From Basidiobolus meristosporus CBS 931.73 (taxonomy: Eukaryota > Basidiobolomycota > Basidiobolomycetes > Basidiobolales > Basidiobolaceae): a stretch of 64,000 nucleotides of DNA. Below are positions 48,762-59,231 of the stretch, one piece after another. The notes beneath the pieces were generated by a model that was not told the origin of the DNA, did no database searches, and saw nothing but the letters and a program-made list of their open reading frames with translations. The stretch is from assembly GCA_002104905.1 (NCBI GenBank), contig MCFE01000038.1, positions 124,001-188,000 of the forward strand, read 5' to 3'. The translations under genes were made by a program, and so were the position numbers. Positions within the stretch are counted from its first letter, which is position 1. Each line of letters begins with the position of its first letter.

Positions 48762-49727
48762 ATGGCCTCCAGAAGTGACAACCCTTACGAAACCGACGTC
48801 CAAGTCAGTCAATATTGTGACTTTCACTATGGTCCTCCAACCCCTATACGAGAGGTTGAACCCTTTCCTGTTGTAATTGCTCGTATCTGTGAGGCAGTCA
48901 TTCGACGCAGCGATTTTTGGGATAAACAAAGCAATACTTCCAAGGTTGGTCCTTTACGCGCTTTTGACTTGGGATGTGCTGTTGGTCGCTCAACCTTAGA
49001 GCTTGCCAAGACATTTGATCAAGTTGTGGGTGCTGACTACTCGTATAGATTTGTTGAGACTGGGTCAGAGATTGCCAAGAGTGGCAAGGTGAACTTTTCT
49101 GCTCTTGTTGAAGGCTCTATTTTTACCCAACATGAGGTAACCCTCGGTGATAAGCAAGTTCCTCTGACAGGTGAGGATGGCCAAACCCTCACTAAAAGTA
49201 TATTTGGCAGCATACCGTCTACAGAACCAATGGGCCCGGAGGACATTAAAAAGCTGACTGACCGAGTGTCTTTCATGCAACAAGACGCTTGCAAGTTGAC
49301 CACTGAAAAGGAGCTCTATGGTTTTCACTGTGTATTGGCAGCTAACCTTATCGACCGACTGTATGAACCTCAGTTATTTTTGAATTCCATTCAGGAGCGG
49401 ATAGTGCCAGGTGGCTATTTGGTATTGCTTTCTCCTTACACATGGCTTCCTGAATACACACCTGTTGAACATTGGGTTGGCGGGAAAACCGTAAATGGAC
49501 AAGCTGTTATGACCAAGAACGGCTTGAAAGATATCCTTTCACAGTATTTTGAGCTTGTGGAGCTAAGCCCAGTGGACTCTTCGTTTGAAGACTTGAATAC
49601 CTCTACATGCCTTGAGTCGAGGGAAACGAACACGATCACTTCTTTCCATGTTCCGTTTGTTATCCGTGAAACTCATCGTAAATATCAGCATAGTTTCTCA
49701 GAATGCACCATTTGGCGTAAGAAATAA
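48762..49727 (+). CDS. OvoM-like SAM methyltransferase (4-mercaptohistidine N1-methyltransferase family)
   Basis: An intronless gene of 321 aa. It starts NPYETDVQVSQYCDFHYG, then has the SAM-binding motif I DLGCAVGRSTLELA (about residues 69-82) and VVGADYS. VSFMQQDACKL and CVLAANLIDRLYEPQLFL follow, then PGGYLVLLSPYTWLPEYTP with HWVGG, and it ends FVIRETHRKYQHSFSECTIWRK. This chain of motifs is what I know from the C-terminal methyltransferase part of ovothiol synthase OvoA, annotated as putative 4-mercaptohistidine N1-methyltransferase, and from stand-alone bacterial OvoM. The sulfoxide synthase part (DinB plus FGE-sulfatase fold) is not present here or next door. The predicted role is N1-methylation of a thiolated histidine, with the substrate unproven. 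Confidence 0.82.
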   Translation: MASRSDNPYETDVQVSQYCDFHYGPPTPIREVEPFPVVIARICEAVIRRSDFWDKQSNTSKVGPLRAFDLGCAVGRSTLELAKTFDQVVGADYSYRFVETGSEIAKSGKVNFSALVEGSIFTQHEVTLGDKQVPLTGEDGQTLTKSIFGSIPSTEPMGPEDIKKLTDRVSFMQQDACKLTTEKELYGFHCVLAANLIDRLYEPQLFLNSIQERIVPGGYLVLLSPYTWLPEYTPVEHWVGGKTVNGQAVMTKNGLKDILSQYFELVELSPVDSSFEDLNTSTCLESRETNTITSFHVPFVIRETHRKYQHSFSECTIWRKK

Positions 49728-52620
49728 TACTCCCTTGCGGTATTCATTTGATCGTTTCACGCTCAACCTTAGAGGATAATAAGTATTCAATTTACCTCTC
49801 AAATTAAAACTATCAAATAGGCACTTGGCCATTCATTATTTTCATTTTGAAATTTTAATGCCTGAAGGAAATCACGAATACCCTAATCAAATGAGAATAA
49901 CACTTCTATCATGCATTCTACCTATTGGATATCTATACTCCACAAAGAAATTGAATCCTGCTCTTCAAGCATTGAAGTTGTGTAGTTGCCCTGGGAGAGC
50001 GCCTTCGATAAAACTGAGAATTGGCTGAGGGTGACGCAACAATTCACTGATATGCTGCCCAATCGGAGGCACTAGATTACTTCTGGGGTCGATTAATTGG
50101 TAGCAAGATTCATTTCATAACGATCATCGGACTGAGATTAGTCTATGCTCACAATGGCAGTCAGCAAATGACAGGAGGGAAAGGTTCCAGCTGATTTGGA
50201 ATAGGGCAACAATTTAAAGGGCCTTATTTTCCCGCGAATCTCATGAGCTACTGGTGATGTGGGAATTGTTTGTTGCACTGGACTTGTGATGCATCGAAGT
50301 GCTGATGGTGCATTCTCCATACGATGTAGATACTGCCGCTTTCAAGATCCATGACCTGTGCTACTTGCCACAATATTCATGTTGCTGTGAGTAAACACAG
50401 ATATAGTAGATATTTCCCTCTCATTTGAGGTAGATTGTTGGTTCAGAAGTAGTACTACGGAGAAAAGCCTAGAAGGCACATCCGTACCGGTATGCACTGA
50501 AATCCAGCTAATGACATGTTGATTCTGAGTCCTGCTAATGAGGTACTAGACGATACCTTGATCATCAGCGAAGCACTGAAGTGGCGACCTTCGACGACAG
50601 GGATTTCGGGTAGCCTCTACCTCGGGGGTTCAATTCGAAAATCATTAAGGGGTTTGATGCAACTTCCTAGTCCTCCAGAATCAGCTAGAGAAGGTCAATT
50701 CCCACTGTGTGGTACATCGATCATGGCACATCCGCTTTGTATTTGCTCCAACCTACTTTATGAATATATTGATCGATCCAATAGTATGTCAATCAGACCA
50801 ATTCCATGCCAATTTTGTGAGCATTTTTGATTTGTTGGGAGTTGTTTCCAATTCAAACATCCTACTGGAATTGTTGTCGAGGCTACTCAAACCATCAGAT
50901 AATAAGTCCGTGTCATACAACTCGAATAAAATCGCAGCTCAGCAATTCATTCTGAAAAATCGTACTATTCTTGGCTGACAGTATGCACCAAAGGTGTTTG
51001 TCCAAGTCATTGCCGCCATAAAAGGTGTTGAGGTGAGTTGAACGTTGGATCATAGTAATTAACATCCCAATGCTACCTCTAATACAGGTCAGCCAGTGGT
51101 ATGTCATCCTCAAGCTAATCTACACTCCAGGTGTCTCCAGTGATTCGAGTAAATATGGTGACTGACCATGTGGTCAAGTCAAACCCTGGCTTGGATATTC
51201 AGGCTACATCGGATGCCTCATAACACTGCGGTGTCACTAGCATGTTGCTGTGAAGAATACCGGAGTATACGGTGGCGAGCAGAAGATCCAGAGAGGAGCC
51301 TGCCTGGTTAGAAAATGGAGTGGTTGTTGACTGTTCAACAATGTCTGATATGCCTCAAAGCACCATGCCATAATGAGCTCATGGTCAGTTAATCGTATCC
51401 GGTATGGGTGACGGCTGGATGGATCCCTCTGATCCATATAGCGGTCGTTCTGGCCAGCTTGGATCCTGGTGCTTTTCCCATCAAGAGTGGCGGGCAAACC
51501 AAGATTCATGTATGGCTTGGAAACTATCGGATTCTGTGAACGCATAATTTACTACAGCCACATAGACCAGATCCAAGTTGCGATGTAGATACCATAACAA
51601 ATGATCCGAAGTGCATGTCTACACTTCACTTACAAGGTGACCATAGAGACTTTAGATCAGAAGCTATGATTTGATCAGGCATCAATTCTGATTTATCATT
51701 TCATATATGCGCCAATTTCTATTTGGCCGGTATCAGCTGTAGTGCAATCCTACTTGAGGAGGATATGGGAATAGGATCCCCCAAATAATTCATAAAGCGC
51801 TTTACCAAGGATTTATACATTACTGGCCTTTGGGCGTAAATTCTCCAATCACAAGCAATCAAATTTGGCTAAACATCCATCCAGGCTTTGATAGGTTGGG
51901 GCTCCCAATCGGACGGTAATGGTAGAGAGGACTGGTGATTTGTTTATTTTACTGATAGTAAGTGTGTCATGTTAGTGCTCAAAGATCTATGGTGACTAAA
52001 ACCAAGCTGGTCGATGACTCCCAGCTATATTGCCTTTTTTGTACCTGTTCCTTTTAGGTTCATCAAGTAGATGGTCACAAAGCGTTTACGTATATCTCCT
52101 CGATCCCAACCTATGCTCTTCGTCCTGTTTGCCGCCTGGCTATGGCCCGGAATGCAACAGCAGGCAGTAATAGCTTCCTACCGAGGAGTCCGGGCGTTGG
52201 CGACTTGCGCTTTGGTGCCGACCTCAGTAAGCGAAGAACAGCAACATCTCATTTGATGTGGAGCGTTCAGACTCGACCTTCCCATTCAATAGTCACTGCC
52301 TTTGCCATTCCACCCGTACTACTGGCCTAATGATTTGCTGAGAAAAGCAATTCAATTTTTTAATTTTTAATATGTATCAATGGGGTTTCATACCATGATT
52401 GGTTTAGCAGTACGAAGAAAAACAGTAATGGGTGATGTATCCAAAGGTTCAACTGACAAATCGTGTCCATCTACTCTGTTTAGACACCGATCATTGGCCT
52501 GGTAATCAAAGGAACGAAGATCTGCTTGACAAACATTTCTTAGTTTAAATACGAGGGCAGATTATGTACAATCCCTTTGAATAATTCCTTGCCTTCTTAT
52601 CTTTCATTTACTTCGCCACC
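49728..52620. other. Intergenic stretch (2.9 kb)
   Basis: The longest frames here (about 100 codons at 50516-50830 and 51237-51545) have no recognisable domain and no supporting start context. The last 100 bases form the leader of the forkhead gene. Confidence 0.5.
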
Positions 52621-54624
52621 ATGTCTGTGAATGTAGAGGCTGTAGGCTCTTTAGTACGTCCGATCTCCCTAGTAGTCGGCTGGCTTGTTTCTAACACTTT
52701 CATTCCCTTGGATATAGGAAGCGTCTATGGCAGAAACGCTGCTGTCAATGGGGAAAGCACAGCCTCTGGAAGCCGACAAACAGAGCTCACCAACAATCGG
52801 CCAAAATCCCTTGGCCCAGTTGATCGGGTCAGGTGTGGTATACGACTTGATTAAGCCAGAAGTGATAATTGGTCGCCAGAGCATGGATCTTGAAGACAAT
52901 GCAAGCCAAGATTGTATATTGATTGGGGATAAGAGAGTATCACGGAAACATGCCCGGATCACTTACGACTCTAAAACGAAAGACTGGTACCTTTGGGTTC
53001 ATGGTAGAAAAGGGGTTAGTGTGAATGGAAAGCTCTATTTACCTGACAACCAGCAGCCTATACTTCTCAAGTCTGGGTAACTGTATTCATCAGTATAGAT
53101 CAGCTAATAATTTACTAATGCCCATTCCAAAGCTCCAGCGTATCCATTATCTGTTACAACTTTCAGTTTCAAACATCCGTCGACGAAGCGAATCCTAGAG
53201 CTATGAAAGTGCCTACTACGCCACCGAGACGGCTCGAAATAAGTACCGATTTCTACCACAAACCAGTTACACCTGTATCTCCTACTACTCCCAACATGCA
53301 GAAGAACAGCCAAGAAAAGATGCAATATCGTCCTATCGCAATTCGAGATATCCTGTCACCAGATGCATCCCAACGTGGAGGGCCTCTAAAAAATCAGCCT
53401 ACCTTGTACTCCCCCATCACACCATATTCCCCTTTCAGCCCACAGTTGTATAATATACAACCGAACAACATGTACACTACTGAGAATAGAAGGATATCTT
53501 GGAGCCCCATTACAAACACAAGAAGCGCCTTCAATGGATCCACTCCGAATATCACACCCACCAGGAATACCTCAATCCTACCTAAACCCAAAGATTCCGG
53601 CCTCGAAAAAGACACAGAAACAGGATTTGAGTCGAACGGAAAACCACCTGCTTCTCAGGAAGATGGAAAGCCCCCGTACTCCTATGCTCATTTGATTGCC
53701 GAGGCGATCACCTCATCGCTCAACAAGAAAATGACCTTGGCGGGAATATACGACTACATCTCCACCCATTATGACTACTTCAGGAACAGCACTATAGGAT
53801 GGCAGGTTGGTTACAAACATAAAATTGGTTTGCTGGTAACTTTGAAAAACTGACATGCCTATGCCGATGATCCCTAGAATTCGATTCGTCATAATTTGTC
53901 TTTGAATAAGGCTTTTATGAAGGTTCCCAAAGGACCTAACGAGACTGGAAAGGGTATGTTTTGGCAGATAGCACCTGGGTACGAGGAGGCAGTAGATAGC
54001 TCCCTAAAGTCAAATTATCGTGGGTTGAAGTCGCCGAAGGCCAAGATTAAACATTGTGGAGGGCAGTCGCGGAAGGTGAAGACGGACCTTGCACATTCTC
54101 CCACAAAGGTAACTCCTCTGAAGCCAATTGCGCCAACGTTACAAGCCTATTCGAGTCAGAGCCTCGGCAGGTTCGACAAGAAGATAGCTCCTCTGAACTA
54201 CAATGGGTCTAGACGAGTTTCCATTGGGTTTCCAGTAGAATCCCAGTTTTATCTACAAGAGAATGACCCATTCTGCTCAAGACCAAGAAGTAATAGTACC
54301 CCGGATCGCATGAAGCGTCTTATTCCCAAGTACACTGCCGCCCACCCGCTGGGATTGCTCGATCCCCAGAAAATCATGCAAACCATGCCAGTTCAGTACT
54401 ATGGCCTGAAAATGATGTTTTCCCCACCCAATATCCCTTATGAACACCTTTCTCAAGCAGAATCGCACAATCACGAATACGAAGGTAGTGTACATAAGTG
54501 GCCCCAGCTTGTGCCTGCCAAGAAGAATAGAAATTCAAGCAACATGGATCCAATAAGGGCAGTCACAGGCTATGCATCGTCCAACCACAGGGACTCTAGT
54601 AAAGAACAAAATCAACGTTCCTAA
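52621..54624 (+). CDS. FHA-forkhead transcription factor (Fkh1/Fkh2-like)
   Basis: Four exons, 52621-52641, 52718-53076, 53133-53805 and 53878-54624, join to 599 aa. The start lies in a GCCACCATG context, and the first exon has only seven codons. An FHA domain covers about residues 50-140 ([28 protein letters not shown]). The forkhead domain covers about 306-390: [29 protein letters not shown], then [18 protein letters not shown] and [12 protein letters not shown]. An intron splits the domain exactly between GWQ and NSIRHN. Many SP/TP sites lie between the domains and in the C-terminal half, suggesting CDK control. FHA plus forkhead is the layout of yeast Fkh1/Fkh2 and S. pombe Fkh2, which time G2/M gene expression. 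Confidence 0.93.
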
Positions 54625-55314
54625 TGCTTAGGGTTAGGAAGAGTCCTGACATAATGCATCTATGTTTAGGAATCCGGGCAATGCCCGTAAATACCAAGGC
54701 GTTAGCCACTTGTACAGGAAACAACTTGTAGAAAATGAAGTCAACTTTACATTCATACCTTTAATTTATGACTTACCATGGCTATTTCAGACCTCTCAGC
54801 ATCAATTCACTTGCCAGACAGATACAAGGCAGCACTATGCAACAATCCACTCAATAATCAGTCGAGCAGGAAAAATTATACTGATATGAACGCCACTGTG
54901 CGCTAGCGGCCCCTCGTTTGATAAATCGCCGTTGGCATATGGGACGGCGAAGGCAAAGATTAATGGATATTGGTGTCCTCAGAGGACAGATATGTGGTCC
55001 ATGAAAGGGGTCGTGCCAGTTTTTGCTATCTGTTGTGATGCTCCTGGACCATCAATTGCGATTTCGCTGCAGAATAAACTGATATCAATACGAAACAAAC
55101 CAAGTGGCCCCATTCCATGTATGGACACATAGACGATTGTGTAGAGTTATATTATCAAGTTGATAGCTATACATATATATGTCATTGGATAGAAACGATA
55201 GGCAAATATCTGGTATTATGGTACATAAGTTCAGACGTCAAAAAAGCAGGCTATATAGGCTTGAATCAAAAAGTAGGTAAACTAGTGTGCTATGAGGGAT
55301 ATGTAGGTTAAGGT
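54625..55314. other. Intergenic, convergent gene ends
   Basis: This lies between the forkhead stop and the stop of the small orphan gene. Only short AT-rich frames occur. Confidence 0.6.
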
Positions 55315-55572
55315 TCAGAGAACAATCTCACTTCTCTCATCATCTTCATAATGATGCGGAAAAGAGATATAATCTGAAGCGAAAGGATCACAAGATTTAC
55401 GACGGAGTGGAGGGCTTCGTAATATATCGGCCACAGAAAACGGATTCCAAGACTCTTTAGGCACTAGAGTTGCTTGAACATTGACCGTGGTGGTGTGGTT
55501 GGTGGACTGGTGAGATTTTAATGGAACTTTCTTTTGGGGTTTTTGTTGTGGTTCAATTTGAAAACAAGCCAT
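55315..55572 (-). CDS. Small orphan protein (85 aa)
   Basis: A single exon opens at ATG 55572. The protein is hydrophilic, without signal peptide or membrane segment: a Gln/Lys-rich N-terminus, a Thr-rich middle, then ESWNPFSVADILRSPPLRRK and an acidic end. A good TATAAATA box about 100 bases upstream supports a real, possibly inducible gene. No domain was recognised. The RSPP and RRKS stretches could be kinase sites, which is guesswork. Confidence 0.55.
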   Translation of the reverse strand: MACFQIEPQQKPQKKVPLKSHQSTNHTTTVNVQATLVPKESWNPFSVADILRSPPLRRKSCDPFASDYISFPHHYEDDERSEIVL

Positions 55573-55672
55573 CAACAAGGTTAGACTTTATTGGGTTTAT
55601 GAAGAGTTGGGTTAGAGTTAGGCTTTAGGGTGATACGCAATTTAGTGAGATAGCTTCACAGGCCACAGCCCC

Positions 55673-55680
55673 TATTTATA
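55673..55680 (-). promoter_or_regulatory. TATA box of the 85-aa orphan gene
   Basis: On the reverse strand the sequence reads TATAAATA, about 100 bases before ATG 55572. Confidence 0.6.
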
Positions 55681-56246
55681 CCCGGAATTTACAAGCACGT
55701 AGGACCTCTCCAGGAATGCCACATTCTTTGGTAAATGTTGACACAGCTACATCTCGTCATTCACGTGGTTACCCACCCATTATTAGCAGGTATTCGAATG
55801 CTCCTGGATAATACGTTTAGATGGATATATGTAGTTCTAGTGATTATATAATGTGTGCCATTGCGGGTCCGCTAAAAACAGTGCTCTGTAGTACGCTACA
55901 CCATTTCCTGCACTTCATTCAACGATTATAGAATGTTGCAGGGCCTCTCCAATTCGATTGGTGGCTAGTTCCTTATTGAAGCTGACCATTGATCAATCAA
56001 TCTGATCGATCTAGTCATGGGTGTCGCAGTTCGACATCAGATTTAGAAGTCTCTAGGATGTGACAACATGCCCCACATCACCACCACATTGGACTAGTGC
56101 TTGACACCCGCCATGCTATTTAGATATACATTGGCTGTAGTTTATAAACATTTATTACGGACATATATTACAAACTGATCGATCGCAGTTGTATTCTATC
56201 TGAAATGTAAAGCCGAAACCTCACATACGCGCCATGTAGTGGCTCT
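55681..56246. other. Intergenic stretch
   Basis: About 570 bases upstream of the orphan gene and downstream of the UBZ protein gene. No ORF was seen. Confidence 0.55.
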
Positions 56247-58346
56247 CTAAATGGGGGTTTCCCGGTCAAGTACCTTTTGAAAGAAATCGGTAGTAAATGT
56301 AGCATCTGATGGCATATCAGGGCCGCATGCCTGCAGGTTCCACCATTTCAAGTCCCTGTCCTTCTTACGGCCCGAAGGCTTGTGCGTGCTGTTGGATTTT
56401 ACAAGCCATGACTCAGCCTTCAACTGCAGGTACGCGATTGCTTCGACGGGAGGTAAAATTCGAGTAGGGATTCTATCAGCATGCAGGCGTTTTCGCTTTT
56501 GCTTAGGAACGTATACATCCTGATGATCCTGATATAGTGAGGTGGACATGGCAAGAGCATACTGAAGATCTTCATCCGACTCTGGTTTGATTCGGCGGGG
56601 CTTGTGAAGAACAACATTCGGTAAGGGTTGAATCACGACATCCTCCGTAAAGTCTTCATCCGCTTCTAGAAAAGCTACCTGGAATTCGCGAAGTTTTTGC
56701 GCCCTAGATGCTTCTGATACCTGTTCAATGGCTGGAGTAGGACTTTGATTGACCCAGTTCTGCTCCACACCAAGTTGATTCATTTGAATGATTAGCTGAC
56801 TGTAGGTCAACTTTCGCAATTTGGCGCAGCATTTCAAATGAAGCATTCGAGCGTCTAATGTTGTCCATTTGAGAAGCCACGGATTTTGACAGCTTGGACA
56901 ATTCGGGATGCTCATGAGACAATGGATTCCTGTGTTGTACACTTCACTCGTTTTTACTGAGGTGGCATCCGTATTTGTTTCGGTGGATTTTGGCTTGGCA
57001 GGAATAATGTGATGCTTGCTATCTAAGCAGGCATTGATATGTAAGCTTTTGCGATCCTCATTCATAAAGGAAATATTCTCCTGACATATTAAACATCTCT
57101 CTACAGCGTTTGTATCCAACAATACGGTCGAGTCGATGTCGGCCATCTTGGGTTGGACGAGTGCGTGCTGTGTGGATATATCAAGACAGTTATTTACATG
57201 ATCTTCTTTGGCTTGGATGCTTTGAAAGGCAACTAAAGGGCATTGGCAGATAGGGCAGATCTCAATTGCTTGCTCTTGAATACTATGATCATTGGTAGGG
57301 CATGACGGGGCAAGAGCTTTTGCTGACTGAGCTTCTAGAGCAATTGTCGCGGGAATATCATCCATTGCATCTTGGGAAGCGATGTCCTCAGTAGCTCGAA
57401 TGTCATATAATCTCTTGGAGTTTTGGCTGCACAGTTGAGGAGAGCAATGACTGTTCATCGATTCCGAGTCTATTAATGAGCTTGTATCTTCATGAAGTTC
57501 GAGCGTTGTGAGGCTCGCTGTCACTTTTCCTTCTTGGGATGTATCCTTTAACACTTCTAGATCTTGGTTGGTTTGATCGGTCCCTTTCTCGTCGCAACAC
57601 CTTGCAGGCTCACCTAACTCTAAATGGAGCGGTGGTGATGTTTCTTGGCTATTCCGATCCTCCCTCAGAATTTTGATACTTGATGGCGTTACTTCCAATC
57701 GACATTTTGCTTCTTCACCGATGAAAGGCTCTTCCAAAGGAAACGCTTGAGTTGGTGGAATATCCTCCTTTTCTTCAGCTAAGAGTCGAGAAGCCAAAAT
57801 GAATTGGTGCTTTGCAGGGGTTTCGTTTTGACTTAAAAATTGCTCCCATTTAGAACCTCGCTCAATTTTTTCCCGGTCATCTTTGATGGTTTCTATTTCC
57901 TCGGAGATGGGTGGAGTATTTTGGGGTTTCTGTGTCGTTTGGCTTAGCTTGATCTTATTTGTCGACCTGAGTGCCAATCTTCGGGGTTTGAAGGTTGAAA
58001 TTGCCGCAGAGCCAAAGTACTTGGACACTAGTGAAGAGTTTAAACCAGAGTCAGTCTTCGACTCTACAACAGGATCACTGATTATTGGCCTTGCAGTCTG
58101 TTTCGTGCTCGAGGAGGCTGAACACCTATCGGCAGAACCAATTATAGAAAACAAAGAACTTTTTCCCCCAGACTTTCCGTTGGAATTCACTTTGATTGTC
58201 CTTCTTCGACTAGTTCCTAAATACTTTTTGTTTGAGGTGCCCCGTTCAGTCGTTCCATTTGTATTTGGAGAAGCCTTTATGGTACTCTTCTCCTTTGAGG
58301 CAGTCTTTATATTAAGATCACGGAAATCGTCGTCGTCGTCATCCAT
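56247..58346 (-). CDS. UBZ-finger and UIM-like protein, SLX4-like
   Basis: A single exon of 699 aa from ATG 58346; the frame opens slightly further up but without an ATG. An acidic start (MDDDDDDF) is followed by a basic, Ser-rich disordered region. Three zinc fingers of CxxC...HxxxC type lie at about 364-387 (CPICQCPL...HVNNC), 418-440 (CLICQENI...HINAC) and 483-506 (CPSCQNPW...HLKCC), as in Rad18/SLX4-type UBZ4 ubiquitin binders. A UIM-like helix follows at about 590-607 (SDEDLQYALAMSTSL). Near the end is KWWNLQACGPDM, which recalls the segment after the UBZ fingers of SLX4. The BTB, SAP and SLX1-binding parts of SLX4 are absent: the frame stops at 56247. A ubiquitin-directed DNA-repair scaffold is likely. 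Orthology to SLX4 is unproven. Confidence 0.7.
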   Translation of the reverse strand: MDDDDDDFRDLNIKTASKEKSTIKASPNTNGTTERGTSNKKYLGTSRRRTIKVNSNGKSGGKSSLFSIIGSADRCSASSSTKQTARPIISDPVVESKTDSGLNSSLVSKYFGSAAISTFKPRRLALRSTNKIKLSQTTQKPQNTPPISEEIETIKDDREKIERGSKWEQFLSQNETPAKHQFILASRLLAEEKEDIPPTQAFPLEEPFIGEEAKCRLEVTPSSIKILREDRNSQETSPPLHLELGEPARCCDEKGTDQTNQDLEVLKDTSQEGKVTASLTTLELHEDTSSLIDSESMNSHCSPQLCSQNSKRLYDIRATEDIASQDAMDDIPATIALEAQSAKALAPSCPTNDHSIQEQAIEICPICQCPLVAFQSIQAKEDHVNNCLDISTQHALVQPKMADIDSTVLLDTNAVERCLICQENISFMNEDRKSLHINACLDSKHHIIPAKPKSTETNTDATSVKTSEVYNTGIHCLMSIPNCPSCQNPWLLKWTTLDARMLHLKCCAKLRKLTYSQLIIQMNQLGVEQNWVNQSPTPAIEQVSEASRAQKLREFQVAFLEADEDFTEDVVIQPLPNVVLHKPRRIKPESDEDLQYALAMSTSLYQDHQDVYVPKQKRKRLHADRIPTRILPPVEAIAYLQLKAESWLVKSNSTHKPSGRKKDRDLKWWNLQACGPDMPSDATFTTDFFQKVLDRETPI

Positions 58347-58674
58347 AACAAGACATTTCCGGAACACCAGGTATATTGAATAAGCCGTAGTAGGCTGACT
58401 GCAAAAGAGTGTGAAGGGGGAATATCATGTGACTTGATTCGGAACCTGGACTTGATTGGATGCCCATTATTTTGAAAATACTGATTGATTCTCTGGGACT
58501 CAATCTCTAGCAATATTTATTGAGGAGCCACTACGCTCTAGCCGCTCCCTTGGTGCGCGAGGAGAACATCCGATGCAATTATTATTTATTCATAGTCATT
58601 TGGCCCAAGATTAGGAAAACGATACACCAATTAATCCAACACTAGGTGATTCCAGAGCACCAAGAGAATTCACA
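58347..58674. other. Intergenic stretch
   Basis: A 330-base space between the UBZ gene start and the CHAP gene stop. It holds the UBZ gene promoter. Confidence 0.6.
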
Positions 58675-59127
58675 TTAATCGTGATAAATAAATTGGGCTC
58701 CATTGATGTTGAAATCGGCGTAGGTCTTAACATGAGGGCCTTTGTTGAAGTTGAAATTACTAGTGCTCACTGTTCCGTCATCGTTGATTTTTTCTACTAC
58801 AGCGACATGTCCTTGTGATCCGGTGCCTTGGGTAAAGCTTGGTAACACGATGATCGAGGGAACTCTAGGCTCTCTAGAGACCTCCCAACCAGAATGCCTA
58901 CGTGCGTTATTTGCCCACGATTCGGCATTGCCAGCCCATTCGGTGTGATATCCAGTTAGCTGGTAATATCTAGCGTCAGCCCAATCAGTGCATTGCCCAT
59001 TTCCAAAGCGGAACTCCAATGAGTATTCCCGCGCTTTTAGATTCGCGTTATCACGAATTGGTAAAGGATTAACAAAACCAACAAGAAGGACCAGAACAAA
59101 TAGTGTAGTATTCCTAAGGAAAGGCAT
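58675..59127 (-). CDS. Short secreted CHAP-domain protein
   Basis: A single exon of 150 aa from ATG 59127. A signal peptide (MPFLRNTTLFVLVLLVGFVN) is followed directly by a CHAP domain: FGNGQCTDWADARYYQLTG with the nucleophile Cys, GSQGHVAVVEKI with the catalytic His, and VSTSNFNF with the polar third residue. CHAP enzymes are papain-like amidases or endopeptidases that cut peptidoglycan cross-links in bacteria. Secreted copies in a fungus would act on outside bacteria or on an unknown substrate. The domain is closest in wording to the one at 62736 in this window (both have NGQCTDWADARY and GHVAVVEKI), so the two are paralogues. Confidence 0.9.
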   Translation of the reverse strand: MPFLRNTTLFVLVLLVGFVNPLPIRDNANLKAREYSLEFRFGNGQCTDWADARYYQLTGYHTEWAGNAESWANNARRHSGWEVSREPRVPSIIVLPSFTQGTGSQGHVAVVEKINDDGTVSTSNFNFNKGPHVKTYADFNINGAQFIYHD

Positions 59128-59223
59128 TGTGTTGGTGGAAAGCGGGAAATTTGGAGAGATCGAATTGACTTGTACACGATGCCACAGAATTGAATGATTG
59201 AGAAACCTCGGCGTTTCCTCATG

Positions 59224-59231
59224 TTTATATA
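59224..59231 (-). promoter_or_regulatory. TATA box of the short CHAP gene
   Basis: The reverse strand reads TATATAAA about 100 bases before ATG 59127. Confidence 0.55.

Noticed and set aside
50516-51545. Frames of about 100 codons on each strand
   Set aside because: No domain, no start context, no splice partners; treated as chance frames in a long intergenic gap.
41311-58346. MLH3 and SLX4-like genes as a crossover-resolution cluster
   Set aside because: They are about 12 kb apart with unrelated genes between; fungal genes of this kind are not normally clustered, so coincidence is the simpler reading.
57883-58383. 166-codon plus-strand ORF with hydrophobic parts
   Set aside because: Antisense to the N-terminal part of the UBZ protein; the hydrophobic residues come from reversed Lys/Glu/Asn codons.
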